Assembly: GCA_036383955.1 (NCBI GenBank)
Contig: DASVNH010000266.1
Coordinates: 1 to 64,000 of the forward strand
Origin: JACQFK01 sp036383955
GTDB taxonomy: Bacteria; Planctomycetota; MHYJ01; JACPRB01
DNA length: 64,000 nucleotides
Direction: 5' to 3'
Shown here: one piece after another, positions 53,281-61,999 of the stretch
Numbering within the stretch: position 1 is the stretch's first letter
Layout of the letters: the number at the start of each line of letters is the position of its first letter
Notes under the pieces: generated by a model
What the model was told of the DNA's origin: nothing
Database searches by the model: none
Seen by the model: the letters and a program-made list of their open reading frames with translations, nothing else
Program-made: the position numbers and the translations under genes

Positions 53281-54051
53281 ATGCGATACCTCAAAGGGCA
53301 CGTCGATCTCGTCGGCCTCGGCCAGCTGCTCCAGGACCTCTCGACCCACAAGGCCGAGGGCTTCCTGGGCCTCGCCCGCGGCAAGGACCGGCAGACCGTC
53401 CATGTCGGCCCCGGCGGCATCCGCCTCCTTTCCTCCAGCCTCGCCCGCGTGAAGCGCATCGCCCGCATCGCCCGGCGCGCGCTCGGCGCGCGGCCGATGA
53501 CGGCCGACCAGCTCCGCGGCCTGCTCAAGAAAGAAAAACTCCTGGGCTGGTCCCTCGGCCAGCTCGCCCTCTCCGAAGCCCCGCTTCGCCGGGAGGATGT
53601 CGAAGACGCCCTCCGCCGCCAGGTCGAAGAAGAAGTCCTCGACCTCTTCATGTGGAGCCAGGCGACGTTCGAGTTCAAGGAGGGCAAGCTCACGAGCGCG
53701 AAGGCGAAGGAGCCGCTCGCCCACCTCGAGCTGCGCGCGAACGTCACGTCGCTGCTCCTCGAAGCCGCCCGGCGCGAGGACGAGACGCGCCAGATCAAGC
53801 AGGCGCTCGGCGACGAGCGCGGCACCCTGCGGAAGGTGCGCCGGGAGTTCCATGCCGACGTCCTGGGCGAGGACGTGGTGCGCGCCGACGCGATCCTGCC
53901 GCTCATCAACGGCCGGCGGACGCTGAAGGCGGTCCTGCGGGCGTCGATCTACCCGATCTTCTCCACCCTCCGGGCCGTCCACACGCTGCGGACGGCGGGC
54001 TACGTGGAAGTGGTCCTTCCGTCGGACACCCTCTCCTTGATCGTTTCTTGA
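53281..54051 (+). CDS. DUF4388 (PatA-like N-terminal) protein
   Basis: The 256-residue protein opens with the DUF4388 pattern LVGLGQLLQDLSTHKAEGFLGLARG and has two helical modules (about 70-160 and 165-250) such as LRREDVEDALRRQVEEEVLDLFMW. DUF4388 domains are thought to regulate motility and secretion systems in delta-proteobacteria and planctomycetes. It lies 37 nt before the GspE/PilB-like ATPase gene and is likely coexpressed, an arrangement suggesting a regulatory partner for the ATPase. A leaderless start fits the -10 box. Confidence 0.82.
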   Translation: MRYLKGHVDLVGLGQLLQDLSTHKAEGFLGLARGKDRQTVHVGPGGIRLLSSSLARVKRIARIARRALGARPMTADQLRGLLKKEKLLGWSLGQLALSEAPLRREDVEDALRRQVEEEVLDLFMWSQATFEFKEGKLTSAKAKEPLAHLELRANVTSLLLEAARREDETRQIKQALGDERGTLRKVRREFHADVLGEDVVRADAILPLINGRRTLKAVLRASIYPIFSTLRAVHTLRTAGYVEVVLPSDTLSLIVS

Positions 54052-54088
54052 GGGTAGACTCTCCTTAGCACAAGGCTGGGGAGGGAAT

Positions 54089-56293
54089 ATGGCGACCCGC
54101 ACGGGCAACTCCCGTTCCGCCCTGGATGTCGGCCGCAAGCGCATCCTCGCCTCGCTCAAGGGGATGAGCGTCGAGCAGATCTCGCTGAAGGCCATGCCGG
54201 AGCTGGCCGACCTCCTGAGCGCCTCCTCGGTGCGCCTGTACTTCCGGGATCCGCTCTCCGGCGAGCTCTACGCGCGGATCATCCAGAACAAGAAGGCGCG
54301 GGAGCACCGCGTGCCCGCCGAGCCGTCGAGCGCGGTCGGCTACGCGGCGATGACCCAGAAGACGTCCTTCGCGTGGAAGCGCGAGGACGACACGCGCAAG
54401 CTCTACGTCGTCGCGGCGCCGGTGCTGGCGGGCGGCGAGGTGGTCGGGGTCCTGGAATGGACCCACGGCATGCCGAACGTCCCCGCCGACGAAGACCGCC
54501 TCAAGGTCTTCCTCGAGGTCGGGGAATGGATCGGCCGCCGGCTCGACGAGATGGCGGTCGGCACGACGTCGCGGAGCCCCTACGACGGCCTCCTGAAGGG
54601 CGGCCTGCTCACGCGGGCGACGCTGAAGAAGGCGCGCGACGAGGCCGCGAGCGACGGCTGCTCGCTGGAGCAGTTCCTGATGACGCGCTACGGCGTCGAC
54701 AAGACCGCGCTGGGCAAGAGCCTCTCCGAGCATTTCGGCGTGCCGTTCACGGCCACGCCGGGAAACTCCGATGCCGAGCTCCTGCGCCGCTTCGCGCCGG
54801 AATTCCTGAAGGCCCGCGCGGTGCTGCCGGTGCGCTGGAAGGGCGACCAGGCCGAGATCGTGGTCACGAACCCGGGGAACCTGACGCTGGTCGACGACCT
54901 CAGCCGCCGTCTCGGCACCGAGAAGCTGGCCCTGGCCGTCGCGGTCAAGGAGGACATCGAGGCGGCGCTCGACCGCCTGCTGGCCGCGATGCCGGCGGCC
55001 CCGTCGGCGCCGGCGACGGGCGAGAAGGGATCGAAGACCGAGTGGGAGGCCGTGTCCGCCGACGAAGGCGGCTTCGACCTGGGGGTGGGCGGCGGGACGA
55101 TCGACTCGAAGACGATCCAGATGGTGAACGACACCATCCAGGACGCGATGGACGCCGGGGCGTCGGACATCCACCTCGAGACGACGAAGACGGGGGGGAT
55201 GTCGATCCGCTTCCGGGTGGACGGCGTCTGTCACGACCACCGGACGATCCGGGAGGCCTGCTCGCGGCCGGTGATCTCGCGGCTGAAGATCATGGCGGAG
55301 CTGAACATCACCGAGCACCGGCTGCCGCAGGACGGCAAGATCCGGCTGAAGGACAAGGCGGGGCGGAAGAGCGACCTGCGCGTGGCGATCATGCCGACGT
55401 TCGGCGGGCACGAGGACGCGGTGCTGCGCCTGCTGCCGGAATACCAGGTGCTGACGCTGGACCAGATCGCGATGGAGGCGGACACGCTGGCGCGCTTCCG
55501 CGGGGTGATCGGGCAGCCGCACGGGATGGTGCTCTGCGTGGGGCCGACGGGCTCGGGCAAGACGACGACGCTGCACGCGGCGCTCGCGGCGGTGAAGGGC
55601 CCGGAGGTGAAGGTCTGGACCGCGGAGGACCCGGTCGAAATCACGCAGGACGGCGTGCGCCAGGTGCAGATGCAGTCGCAGATCGGCCTGACGTTCGACC
55701 GCGCGCTGCGGGCGTTCCTGCGCCTCGACCCGGACATCATCATGATCGGCGAGATCCGCGACCAGGAGACCGCGGGCGCGGCGATCGAGGCCTCGCTGAC
55801 GGGCCACCTGGTGCTCTCGACGCTCCACACCAACAGCGCGTCCGAGACGGTGACGCGCCTGCTCGACCTCGGCCTGGATCCGTTCTCGTTCGCGAACAGC
55901 CTGCTCGGCGTGCTCGCCCAGCGCCTGGTGCGCAAGCTCTGCAAGTGCGCGGAGACCGGGCCGGCGACCGAAGAGGAAGTCGAGGAGCTGCGGAAGCATT
56001 ACGGCGAGGGCTGGGACGCGCTGAAGGTGGACCGCCGGCGCCTCACGCTGGGCCGTTCGAAGGGCTGCGAGGTCTGCTTCCAGACGGGCTACAAGGGCCG
56101 CTGCGGCATCCACGAGCTGCTCGTGATGAGCCCGGGGCTGCGGCGCATGATCCAAGGCAAGGCCCAGGCCGACGAGATCGCCGCCGAGGGGCGCAAGGGC
56201 GGCATGCGCACCCTGCGCCAGGACGGCATCCGCAAGATCCTCCAGGGCAAGACCGACCTGAAGGAGGTCCTCTCGAACACCCGCTCGGACTGA
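54089..56293 (+). CDS. GAF-MshEN-fused GspE/PilB-type secretion ATPase
   Basis: The 734-residue protein has an N-terminal GAF-like sensor (about 25-160: VRLYFRDPLSGELYARI to LEVGEWIGRRLDEM), an MshEN/GspE N-terminal region (about 170-300), and the type II/IV ATPase core with Walker A GPTGSGKTTTLHAAL (Lys491), an Asp-box ending DPDIIMIGEIRDQETA and His-box TLHTNSASETVTRLLDLG, then paired cysteines (KLCKC and CEVC) of a zinc-binding tail and CGIHELLVM. It should power pilus assembly or secretion. No pilin, GspF or PilC gene is near. The GAF fusion suggests ligand control, and MshEN domains bind cyclic di-GMP in relatives. Confidence 0.9.
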   Translation: MATRTGNSRSALDVGRKRILASLKGMSVEQISLKAMPELADLLSASSVRLYFRDPLSGELYARIIQNKKAREHRVPAEPSSAVGYAAMTQKTSFAWKREDDTRKLYVVAAPVLAGGEVVGVLEWTHGMPNVPADEDRLKVFLEVGEWIGRRLDEMAVGTTSRSPYDGLLKGGLLTRATLKKARDEAASDGCSLEQFLMTRYGVDKTALGKSLSEHFGVPFTATPGNSDAELLRRFAPEFLKARAVLPVRWKGDQAEIVVTNPGNLTLVDDLSRRLGTEKLALAVAVKEDIEAALDRLLAAMPAAPSAPATGEKGSKTEWEAVSADEGGFDLGVGGGTIDSKTIQMVNDTIQDAMDAGASDIHLETTKTGGMSIRFRVDGVCHDHRTIREACSRPVISRLKIMAELNITEHRLPQDGKIRLKDKAGRKSDLRVAIMPTFGGHEDAVLRLLPEYQVLTLDQIAMEADTLARFRGVIGQPHGMVLCVGPTGSGKTTTLHAALAAVKGPEVKVWTAEDPVEITQDGVRQVQMQSQIGLTFDRALRAFLRLDPDIIMIGEIRDQETAGAAIEASLTGHLVLSTLHTNSASETVTRLLDLGLDPFSFANSLLGVLAQRLVRKLCKCAETGPATEEEVEELRKHYGEGWDALKVDRRRLTLGRSKGCEVCFQTGYKGRCGIHELLVMSPGLRRMIQGKAQADEIAAEGRKGGMRTLRQDGIRKILQGKTDLKEVLSNTRSD

Positions 56294-56297
56294 ACGC

Positions 56298-56426
56298 TCA
56301 CCACGAAGGCACAAAGCGCCCAAAGGGGACTTATCGAGGAAAGGCCGCCGAAGGCGGCTTCGGGCTCCCGGTGGGGAGCCGGTTCAGGCGAGGTCCTGAA
56401 TAGAGTCTTCGTGCTCTTCGTGGTGA
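56298..56426. terminator. Inverted repeat with two inner hairpins between convergent genes
   Basis: Outer arms TCACCACGAAG (56298-56308) and its complement (56416-56426) enclose two perfect short stems: GCCGCC-GAA-GGCGGC (56344-56358) and GGCTCCC-GGTG-GGGAGCC (56363-56380). The whole lies between the ATPase and receiver genes. The word CCACGAAGGCAC is, from memory, a repeat seen in other planctomycete-like genomes. Confidence 0.65.
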
Positions 56427-56439
56427 TCGCTGCGCGGGA

Positions 56440-56793
56440 CTAGGTGAGCGCTTCCCGGACCTTCTCCAGGAGCGCGGCGGAGGTGAAGGGCTTGCCGAGA
56501 AAGGGGACGTCGGGCGCCTCTTCCGCCTCCAGGTGCCCCGAGATGAAGAGCGCCCGCAGGCCCTGCCGGGCGGCCGAGAGGCGCACCACCAGCTCGACGC
56601 CGCTCATGTCGGGCAGGCTCAAGTCGCTCACCACCAGGTGGATGGGCTCCGGATGCTTCTCGACGAGGGCCAGCGCCTCCCGCCCGTCCCCCGCCTCCAG
56701 CACCACGTAGCCCGCCTTGCGCAGGACCGTGGTCGCGAGGCGGCGGACCACCGCCTCGTCGTCGACCAGAAGCAGGGTCTCGCTCGGGTTCAC
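56440..56793 (-). CDS. Stand-alone response-regulator receiver protein
   Basis: The 117-residue protein is a canonical receiver: D11-D12-E13, phosphoacceptor D57 in LVVSDLSLPDMSG, Ser85 and Lys101 in GKPF. It ends immediately after the fold, so signalling must go through partners. It converges with the secretion ATPase gene and could regulate that system, though no direct evidence exists. Confidence 0.9.
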   Translation of the reverse strand: MNPSETLLLVDDEAVVRRLATTVLRKAGYVVLEAGDGREALALVEKHPEPIHLVVSDLSLPDMSGVELVVRLSAARQGLRALFISGHLEAEEAPDVPFLGKPFTSAALLEKVREALT

Positions 56794-56838
56794 TTCTTAT
56801 TGATCTAACGCCGATTCCCCGGCGCGTCCAATATATTA

Positions 56839-56867
56839 TTCAACCTTAACTGATAACTCCCTATTAT
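56839..56867 (+). promoter_or_regulatory. Promoter of the LysR-type gene
   Basis: -35-like TTCAAC (56839-56844), 17-nt spacer, -10 TATTAT (56862-56867) in an AT-rich patch. ATG 56875 lies 7 nt below the -10 box with no ribosome site, so the transcript is probably leaderless. Confidence 0.5.
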
Positions 56868-56874
56868 GAGGGGC

Positions 56875-57756
56875 ATGGACTCCCGCCATCAGCGCTACTT
56901 CGTCGCGGTCGCCGAGGAGCTGCACTTCGGCCGGGCCGCCGAGCGGCTCCGCATCTCGCAGCCGGCCCTGAGCAAGCAGATCCGCGGCCTCGAGGAGGAG
57001 CTCGGCACGGAGCTCCTCTGGCGGACGAAGCGGAGCGTGCGCCTGACGCCCGCCGGCGTGGCATTCCTGCGGAGCTCGCGCGACGTCCTCGGCCGGATGG
57101 ATCGGGCGGTCCACGAAGCCCGGGGCATCGGCCGCGGCGAGTTGGGCAGCGTGACGCTCGGCTACATGAGCGGCGCCAGCGTGCGCCTGGTGCCGCGGAT
57201 CGTGCGCGCCTTCCGCGCGCGCCACCCGAAGGTCGAGGTGCGGCTGACCCAGTTCATGCCCCCGGACCACGCCGAGGTCATCCGCGACGGCCGCGTAGAC
57301 GTGGGCCTGCTCCACCTCCCGCCGGCGCCGGAGGACCTGGCCGTCGAGCGCCTCGCGGAAGAGTCCTTCCTGATCGCCCTGCCCGCCCGCCATCCGCTGG
57401 CGAAGCGGTCGAGCCTGTCCTTGCGGGACCTGGACGGCGCGCCCCTGGTCTTCTTCCCGCGCTACGCGAACCCCCAGCTGCACGACGAGTTCACCGGGCT
57501 GTTCAAGCGGGTGGGGGCGACGCCCAACTTCGTGCTCGAGACCTTGCCCGCCTACGGCATCCTGGCGGCCGTCGCCGCCGGCATCGGAGCCGCGCCGCTG
57601 ACGGAGAGCCTGCGCGACATCCGCTGGAAGGGCGTGGTCTATCGGACGCTGACGGGCCCGCGGCCCTCGTTCCATTGGGGTGTGGCCTACACGCGCGGCC
57701 CGAGGCCCCGGACGCTCGACCTGTTCCTCGACGTCGTCCGCCGCCTCTATCGCTGA
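56875..57756 (+). CDS. LysR-family transcriptional regulator
   Basis: The 293-residue protein has an N-terminal winged helix (1-60): MDSRHQRYFVAVAEELHFGRAAERLRISQPALSKQI, and a substrate-binding domain with LGSVTLGYMSGASVRLVPRIVRAF and VDVGLLHLPPAPEDL typical of aromatic-acid responsive LysR proteins. It acts as a DNA-binding activator or repressor with an aromatic or organic acid effector. ATG 56875 is preferred over 56866 because it sits at the predicted transcription start. Its target may be itself or the divergent receiver side; no flanking metabolic gene fits obviously. Confidence 0.93.
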   Translation: MDSRHQRYFVAVAEELHFGRAAERLRISQPALSKQIRGLEEELGTELLWRTKRSVRLTPAGVAFLRSSRDVLGRMDRAVHEARGIGRGELGSVTLGYMSGASVRLVPRIVRAFRARHPKVEVRLTQFMPPDHAEVIRDGRVDVGLLHLPPAPEDLAVERLAEESFLIALPARHPLAKRSSLSLRDLDGAPLVFFPRYANPQLHDEFTGLFKRVGATPNFVLETLPAYGILAAVAAGIGAAPLTESLRDIRWKGVVYRTLTGPRPSFHWGVAYTRGPRPRTLDLFLDVVRRLYR

Positions 57757-57761
57757 CGAGC

Positions 57762-57785
57762 CGTTGACGTTCTCACGCGTCAACG
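57762..57785. terminator. Bidirectional hairpin between LysR and DUF1501 genes
   Basis: CGTTGACG (57762-57769) and CGTCAACG (57778-57785) form an 8-bp stem with an 8-nt loop. It starts 5 nt after the LysR stop and ends at the base before the DUF1501 stop on the other strand. Confidence 0.6.
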
Positions 57786-59174
57786 CTAGGCGAGCAGCTT
57801 CTGGACCAGCTTGCCGTGGACGTCGGTGAGCCGGTAGTCGCGGCCCTGGAAGCGGGTGGTCAGCTTCGTGTGGTCGAACCCCAGGAGGTGAAGGATCGTC
57901 GCGTGCAGGTCGTGCACGTGCACGGGGTCCTCGACCGGGTTGTAGCCCAGCTCGTCGGTCGCGCCGATCGTCGTGCCCGGCTTGATGCCCGCGCCGGCGA
58001 GCCACATCGTGAACGCGCGCGGATGGTGGTCCCGCCCGACGAAGCCCCCCTCGCGGCCCTCGCTCATCGGCGTCCGGCCGAACTCGCCGCCCCAGATCAC
58101 CAGCGTCTCGTCGAGCAGGCCGCGGCGCTTGAGGTCCAGGATCAGCGCCGTCGCGGCCCGGTCCGTCTGCCGGCACATCTCGGGCAGCCCGTGGAGAATG
58201 TCGTCGCTCTTGTTCGTCCCGTGATGGTCCCAGCCGCGGTGGTACAGCTGCACGAAGCGCGTCCCCCGCTCCACCAGCCGGCGGGCGAGCAGGCAGTTGT
58301 TCGCGAACGAATTCTTCCCCGGCTCCGTCCCGTACATCTCGTGCGTCGCCTTCGACTCCTTCGACAGGTCCGCCAGCTCGGGCACGCTCGACTGCATCCG
58401 GTACGCCATCTCGTAGGCCGCGATCCGCGTGGCGATCTCGGGGTCCCCGACGTCCGCCAGCCGCTTCGCGTTCATCTCGCGCAGCAGCTCGATCGTCCGG
58501 CCGCGGGCTTCGGCATCGACGCCCTCCGGATTCGCCACGTTCGGCACGGGCTCGCCCTTCGTGCGGAGCTCGACGCCCTGGTACGTCGTGGGCAGGAACC
58601 CGCTCGACCAGCACGACGCGCCGGCGCCGGGATCGACCTTGCCCGAGACGAGCACGACGAAGCCGGGCAGGCTTTCGGAGTCGCTCCCGATCCCGTACAT
58701 GAGCCAGGAGCCGAGGCTGGGCCGCCCGACGATCGTGTGCCCCGTGTTCATGAAGACTTGCGCGGGCGCGTGGTTGAAGTGGTTCGTGTGCATCGACTTC
58801 ACGAACGCGACGTCGTCCGCGATCCCCGCGAGGCCCGGCAGCAGGTTCGAGATCGTCGCGCCGCACTGCCCGTGCTTCTGGAACTGATAAGGCGTCCCGA
58901 GCAGCTTGGGCACGCCCTTGATGAAGGCGAAGCGCTGGCCCTTGATGACTTCCTCCGGCACCGGCTGTCGATCGAACTTCTGGAGCGTCTCCTTCGGATC
59001 GAAGAGGTCCAGCTGCGACGGCGCGCCGCCCATGAAGAGGTAGATGACGTTCTTGGCTCTCGGCGCGAAGTGCGGCGCCCGCGCAGCGAGCGGGTTCGAC
59101 TGCCCGAGCAGCTTCCCGAGCGCGATCGCGCCCAGGCCGGAGCCCAGGAAATACCGCCGCGTCAAATCGATCAT
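57786..59174 (-). CDS. DUF1501 protein with twin-arginine signal
   Basis: The 462-residue protein starts with a twin-arginine signal TRRYFLGSGLGAIALG (residues 5-20), for export of a folded, possibly cofactor-containing, protein. The DUF1501 domain (sulfatase/alkaline-phosphatase-like superfamily) is seen in NVIYLFMGGAPSQLDLFDPK, GRPSLGSWLMYGIG, LYHRGWDHHG and LVIWGGEFGRTPMSEG with metal-ligand candidates. It is the standard partner of DUF1549/DUF1553 proteins in planctomycetes. ATG overlaps the previous stop (ATGA), so the pair is coexpressed. Function is unknown but probably secreted hydrolysis. Confidence 0.93.
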   Translation of the reverse strand: MIDLTRRYFLGSGLGAIALGKLLGQSNPLAARAPHFAPRAKNVIYLFMGGAPSQLDLFDPKETLQKFDRQPVPEEVIKGQRFAFIKGVPKLLGTPYQFQKHGQCGATISNLLPGLAGIADDVAFVKSMHTNHFNHAPAQVFMNTGHTIVGRPSLGSWLMYGIGSDSESLPGFVVLVSGKVDPGAGASCWSSGFLPTTYQGVELRTKGEPVPNVANPEGVDAEARGRTIELLREMNAKRLADVGDPEIATRIAAYEMAYRMQSSVPELADLSKESKATHEMYGTEPGKNSFANNCLLARRLVERGTRFVQLYHRGWDHHGTNKSDDILHGLPEMCRQTDRAATALILDLKRRGLLDETLVIWGGEFGRTPMSEGREGGFVGRDHHPRAFTMWLAGAGIKPGTTIGATDELGYNPVEDPVHVHDLHATILHLLGFDHTKLTTRFQGRDYRLTDVHGKLVQKLLA

Positions 59175-61270
59175 TCTCTCGTCAGCGTCTCGTCCAGGTT
59201 CAGCAGCGCGTTCGCCACCATCGTCCAGCCGTCCCTTTTCCGCGCCCGCTCGAGGAGGTCGAGCTCGTCCTTCGACGGCCTCCGCGTCGTACAGCGGCGG
59301 AAGCCCTCCTCGAGGGAGGTCTCCGCCATGAGCTTGCCGAGCGCCTTCGCGGCGTCCCAGGCGGCGGGGTCGTTGAGCGCCGACAGCGCCTGCAGCGGCG
59401 TGTTGGTCCGCGTCCGGCGCACCACGCACTGCTCGCGGGTGGGGGCGTCGAAGAGCGCGAACGCCACGAACGGCGCCGTGCGGCGCCAGTAGGTGTAGAG
59501 CCCGCGGCGGTAGCGGTCCTCGCCCTCGCTGGGCTTCCAGGTCATGTCCGTCTTGTTGATCGCGATCGCGCCGCTCGTGTCGGACTGGAGGGGAAAGACG
59601 CTCGGCCCGCCGATCTTCGCCGAGAGCAGGCCGGCGGCGGACAGCTGGACGTCGCGGATCATCTCCGCCTCGAGGCGGAAGCGCGCGCCGCGCGCGTAGA
59701 GGCGGTTCTGGGGGTCGGCGGCCAGGTGCTCGCGCGAGACGCGCGAGTCGCGCTTGTAGGCGGCGGACGTCACGATCGTCTTCAGCAGCGCCTTCTGGCT
59801 CCAGCCCACCCGGACGAATTCCGTCGCCAGCCAGTCGAGCAGCTCGGGATGCGTCGGCGGCGGCGCCTGCGTGCCGAGGTCCTCGGGGGTGTCGACCAGC
59901 GGGCGTCCGAAGAGCGCGTCCCAGAGGCGGTTGACCGTGACGCGCGCGACGAGCGGGTTCTCCGGCGAGACCAGCCAGCGGGCGAGGCCCAGGCGGTCGA
60001 GCGGCGCCCCCTCCGGCCAGGGATGGAACGCGGCGGTGACGCCGGCGGTGACCTTCTCGCCGCGGGCCTCGTAGCCGCCGCGGATCCGCAGGTGGGTGGC
60101 GGGCTCCGCGCCGGGCTTCTCCGCGAAGACCAGCGCCGTCACGATCCCCTGGAGCTCCTTCTGCAGCTTGTCGATCTCCGCCTTCGGGGCCTTCTCCTTC
60201 TTCAGGCGCGCGAGCTCGTCGCGCTTCGCCTTCTGCTCCGGCGTCGGGAAGTCCATCGAGGTCTCGCTCTGCGTCTCGAAGAACGCGACCAGCTTGTAGA
60301 AATCCTTCTGCGCGATCGGGTCGTACTTGTGGTTGTGGCACTGCGCGCAGGCGTAGGTGCTGCCCAGCCACACCGTCGCCGTCGTGCTCGCCCGGTCGAG
60401 CAGCCGCTCCCAGCGGGCCTCGTCCGGGTCGACCCCGCCCTCCTCGTTCAGCATGGTGTTGCGGTGGAACCCCGTCGCGATCCGCGTCGCCTCCGTCGCG
60501 TCCGGCAGCAGGTCCCCCGCGAACTGCTCGATCGTGAAGCGGTCGAACGGGACGTCGCGGTTGAAGGCGTCGATCACCCAGTCCCGCCACTTCCACATGA
60601 CGCGGCGGCTGTCGATGTTGAAGCCGTTCGTGTCCGCGTAGCGCGCGAGATCGAGCCAGGGCCGCGCCCAGCGCTCCCCGTACCGCGGCGAGGCGAGCAG
60701 GCGGTCGACGAGCTTCTCGTAGTTCGGGTCGGCGAGGAAGGCGTCGACCTCCTCCAGCGTCGGCGGCAGGCCCGTGAGGTCGAGGCTCACCCGGCGGATC
60801 AGGGCTTCCTTCGACGCCTCGGGCGCCGGCTTCAGCGCCCCCCAGCGCGCGCCGATGAAGGCGTCGATGGGCGCGACGTCCTTCCGCGGCGGCACCGGCC
60901 GGACGGGCTTGATATACGCCCAATGCTTCTTGGCCTCGACGACCGGCGCTCCCGTGTCGGGCCAGACGGCCCCTTCGTCGATCCATCGGCGGAGCACGGC
61001 GATCTTCTCGGGCGGCAGCGCGGAGGCCTTGGCCGGCATGCGCTCCTCGGGATCGGTCGAGGTCAGCAGCTTGATGAAGAGGCTTTCCGAGCTCTTGCCC
61101 GGCACGATCGCCGGCCCGGTGAGGCCGCCCTTCAGAGCGGGGCCGCGAGCGTCGAGCCGCAGCTGCGCCTTGGGCTTCGTCGCCCCGTGGCACTTCAGGC
61201 AGTGGGCCTTGAGGAGGGGCTCCACGTCGCGGACGAAGTCGACCTGCAGAGCCAGGAGCAGCGCGAGCAT
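59171..61270 (-). CDS. PSCyt1-DUF1549-DUF1553 planctomycete protein
   Basis: The 699-residue protein has a short signal (MLALLLALQ), a planctomycete-type cytochrome c domain with CLKCH heme site (C24, C27, H28), DUF1549 (about 130-330: FIGARWGALKPAPEASKEALIRRVSLDLTGLPPT to a second CAQCH site at C308, C311, H312), and DUF1553 (about 420-660: LARWLVSPENPLVARVTVNRLWDALFGRPLVDTPEDLG). These exported heme proteins are a hallmark of Planctomycetota and nearby phyla and are thought to transfer electrons during degradation of complex organics. It is coupled to DUF1501 by a 4-nt overlap. Confidence 0.93.
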   Translation of the reverse strand: MLALLLALQVDFVRDVEPLLKAHCLKCHGATKPKAQLRLDARGPALKGGLTGPAIVPGKSSESLFIKLLTSTDPEERMPAKASALPPEKIAVLRRWIDEGAVWPDTGAPVVEAKKHWAYIKPVRPVPPRKDVAPIDAFIGARWGALKPAPEASKEALIRRVSLDLTGLPPTLEEVDAFLADPNYEKLVDRLLASPRYGERWARPWLDLARYADTNGFNIDSRRVMWKWRDWVIDAFNRDVPFDRFTIEQFAGDLLPDATEATRIATGFHRNTMLNEEGGVDPDEARWERLLDRASTTATVWLGSTYACAQCHNHKYDPIAQKDFYKLVAFFETQSETSMDFPTPEQKAKRDELARLKKEKAPKAEIDKLQKELQGIVTALVFAEKPGAEPATHLRIRGGYEARGEKVTAGVTAAFHPWPEGAPLDRLGLARWLVSPENPLVARVTVNRLWDALFGRPLVDTPEDLGTQAPPPTHPELLDWLATEFVRVGWSQKALLKTIVTSAAYKRDSRVSREHLAADPQNRLYARGARFRLEAEMIRDVQLSAAGLLSAKIGGPSVFPLQSDTSGAIAINKTDMTWKPSEGEDRYRRGLYTYWRRTAPFVAFALFDAPTREQCVVRRTRTNTPLQALSALNDPAAWDAAKALGKLMAETSLEEGFRRCTTRRPSKDELDLLERARKRDGWTMVANALLNLDETLTRE

Positions 61271-61274
61271 ACTC

Positions 61275-61976
61275 TTAGTTACCCCTGGGAGGGTCCAAAG
61301 TGACGCTTACGTCGCAAGCCGACACGCCCTTGGCGCGCGCCAGGACCCGGCCGTCGGGGCCCAGGATGACGGAGCCGCCCTGGCCGGGCAGCGCGGGATC
61401 GCTCCGGGCCCAGTTGGCGTTCACGACCGTCACGTGGAAGCGACGGGCGAGGGCCCGCAATTGCGACACGCGCGTATCGGGGCTCTCCTGCACCCAGGCC
61501 GACGGAAAAAGGAAGAGGTCGCAGGGCTCCAGCGTCTCGATGAAGTGCAGGTCGTAGCAGATCGCGGCGGCGACGCGGAGGCCGCGCCATTCGACGACCG
61601 GCGTCCCCAGATTACCCGGCGTGGCCCAGGTCTCGGGGATCCAGGGATGCCGCTTGCGCCAGTGGCCGGCGCGACGGCCCGCGGCGTCGAAGAGCACGCA
61701 CGCGTTGTAGAACGCCTGGCCGTCGCGCTCGATGAGCGGCGCGGCGATCGCCGTCCCGTGCCGCGCGGCGAGGGCGGCGACGGCCTGCATCGTCGGGCCG
61801 TCGAGCGGCTCGGCGAAGCGGCGGAGGTCGAAGTCCCCCTCCGGCGAGACGTAGCCGGTGAACGCGGCCTCGGGGAGGACGGCGAGGTCGACGTCTTTCA
61901 AGCGCTCCTCGAGCCGCGCGAGGGCGCCGGGGACGTCGCCCCACACGTGAGCCATCTGAAGGGCGCGGATCCGCAC
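61275..61976 (-). CDS. Carbon-nitrogen hydrolase (nitrilase superfamily)
   Basis: The 233-residue enzyme has the catalytic triad E36 (VLPEAAFTGY), K108 (HWRKRHPW) and C140 (AAAICYDLHF), with further strands LFLFPSAWVQESPDTRVSQLRALARRFHVTVVNANWARSDP. Members hydrolyse nitriles, amides or carbamoyl compounds; omega-amidase or beta-ureidopropionase types are similar in size. GTG start lies 6 nt below a TACAAT box in the minus orientation, making a leaderless start probable. It diverges from a membrane protein gene across 23 nt. Confidence 0.9.
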   Translation of the reverse strand: MRIRALQMAHVWGDVPGALARLEERLKDVDLAVLPEAAFTGYVSPEGDFDLRRFAEPLDGPTMQAVAALAARHGTAIAAPLIERDGQAFYNACVLFDAAGRRAGHWRKRHPWIPETWATPGNLGTPVVEWRGLRVAAAICYDLHFIETLEPCDLFLFPSAWVQESPDTRVSQLRALARRFHVTVVNANWARSDPALPGQGGSVILGPDGRVLARAKGVSACDVSVTLDPPRGN

Positions 61977-61982
61977 GGCCCG

Positions 61983-61992
61983 ATTGTAGACT
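61983..61992. promoter_or_regulatory. Overlapping opposed -10 boxes between divergent GTG-start genes
   Basis: Minus-strand TACAAT (61983-61988) lies 6 nt before GTG 61976; plus-strand TAGACT (61987-61992) lies 7 nt before GTG 62000. The boxes overlap by two bases in a 23-nt gap. Both transcripts would be leaderless and compete for polymerase. Confidence 0.55.
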
Positions 61993-61999
61993 AGGACGC

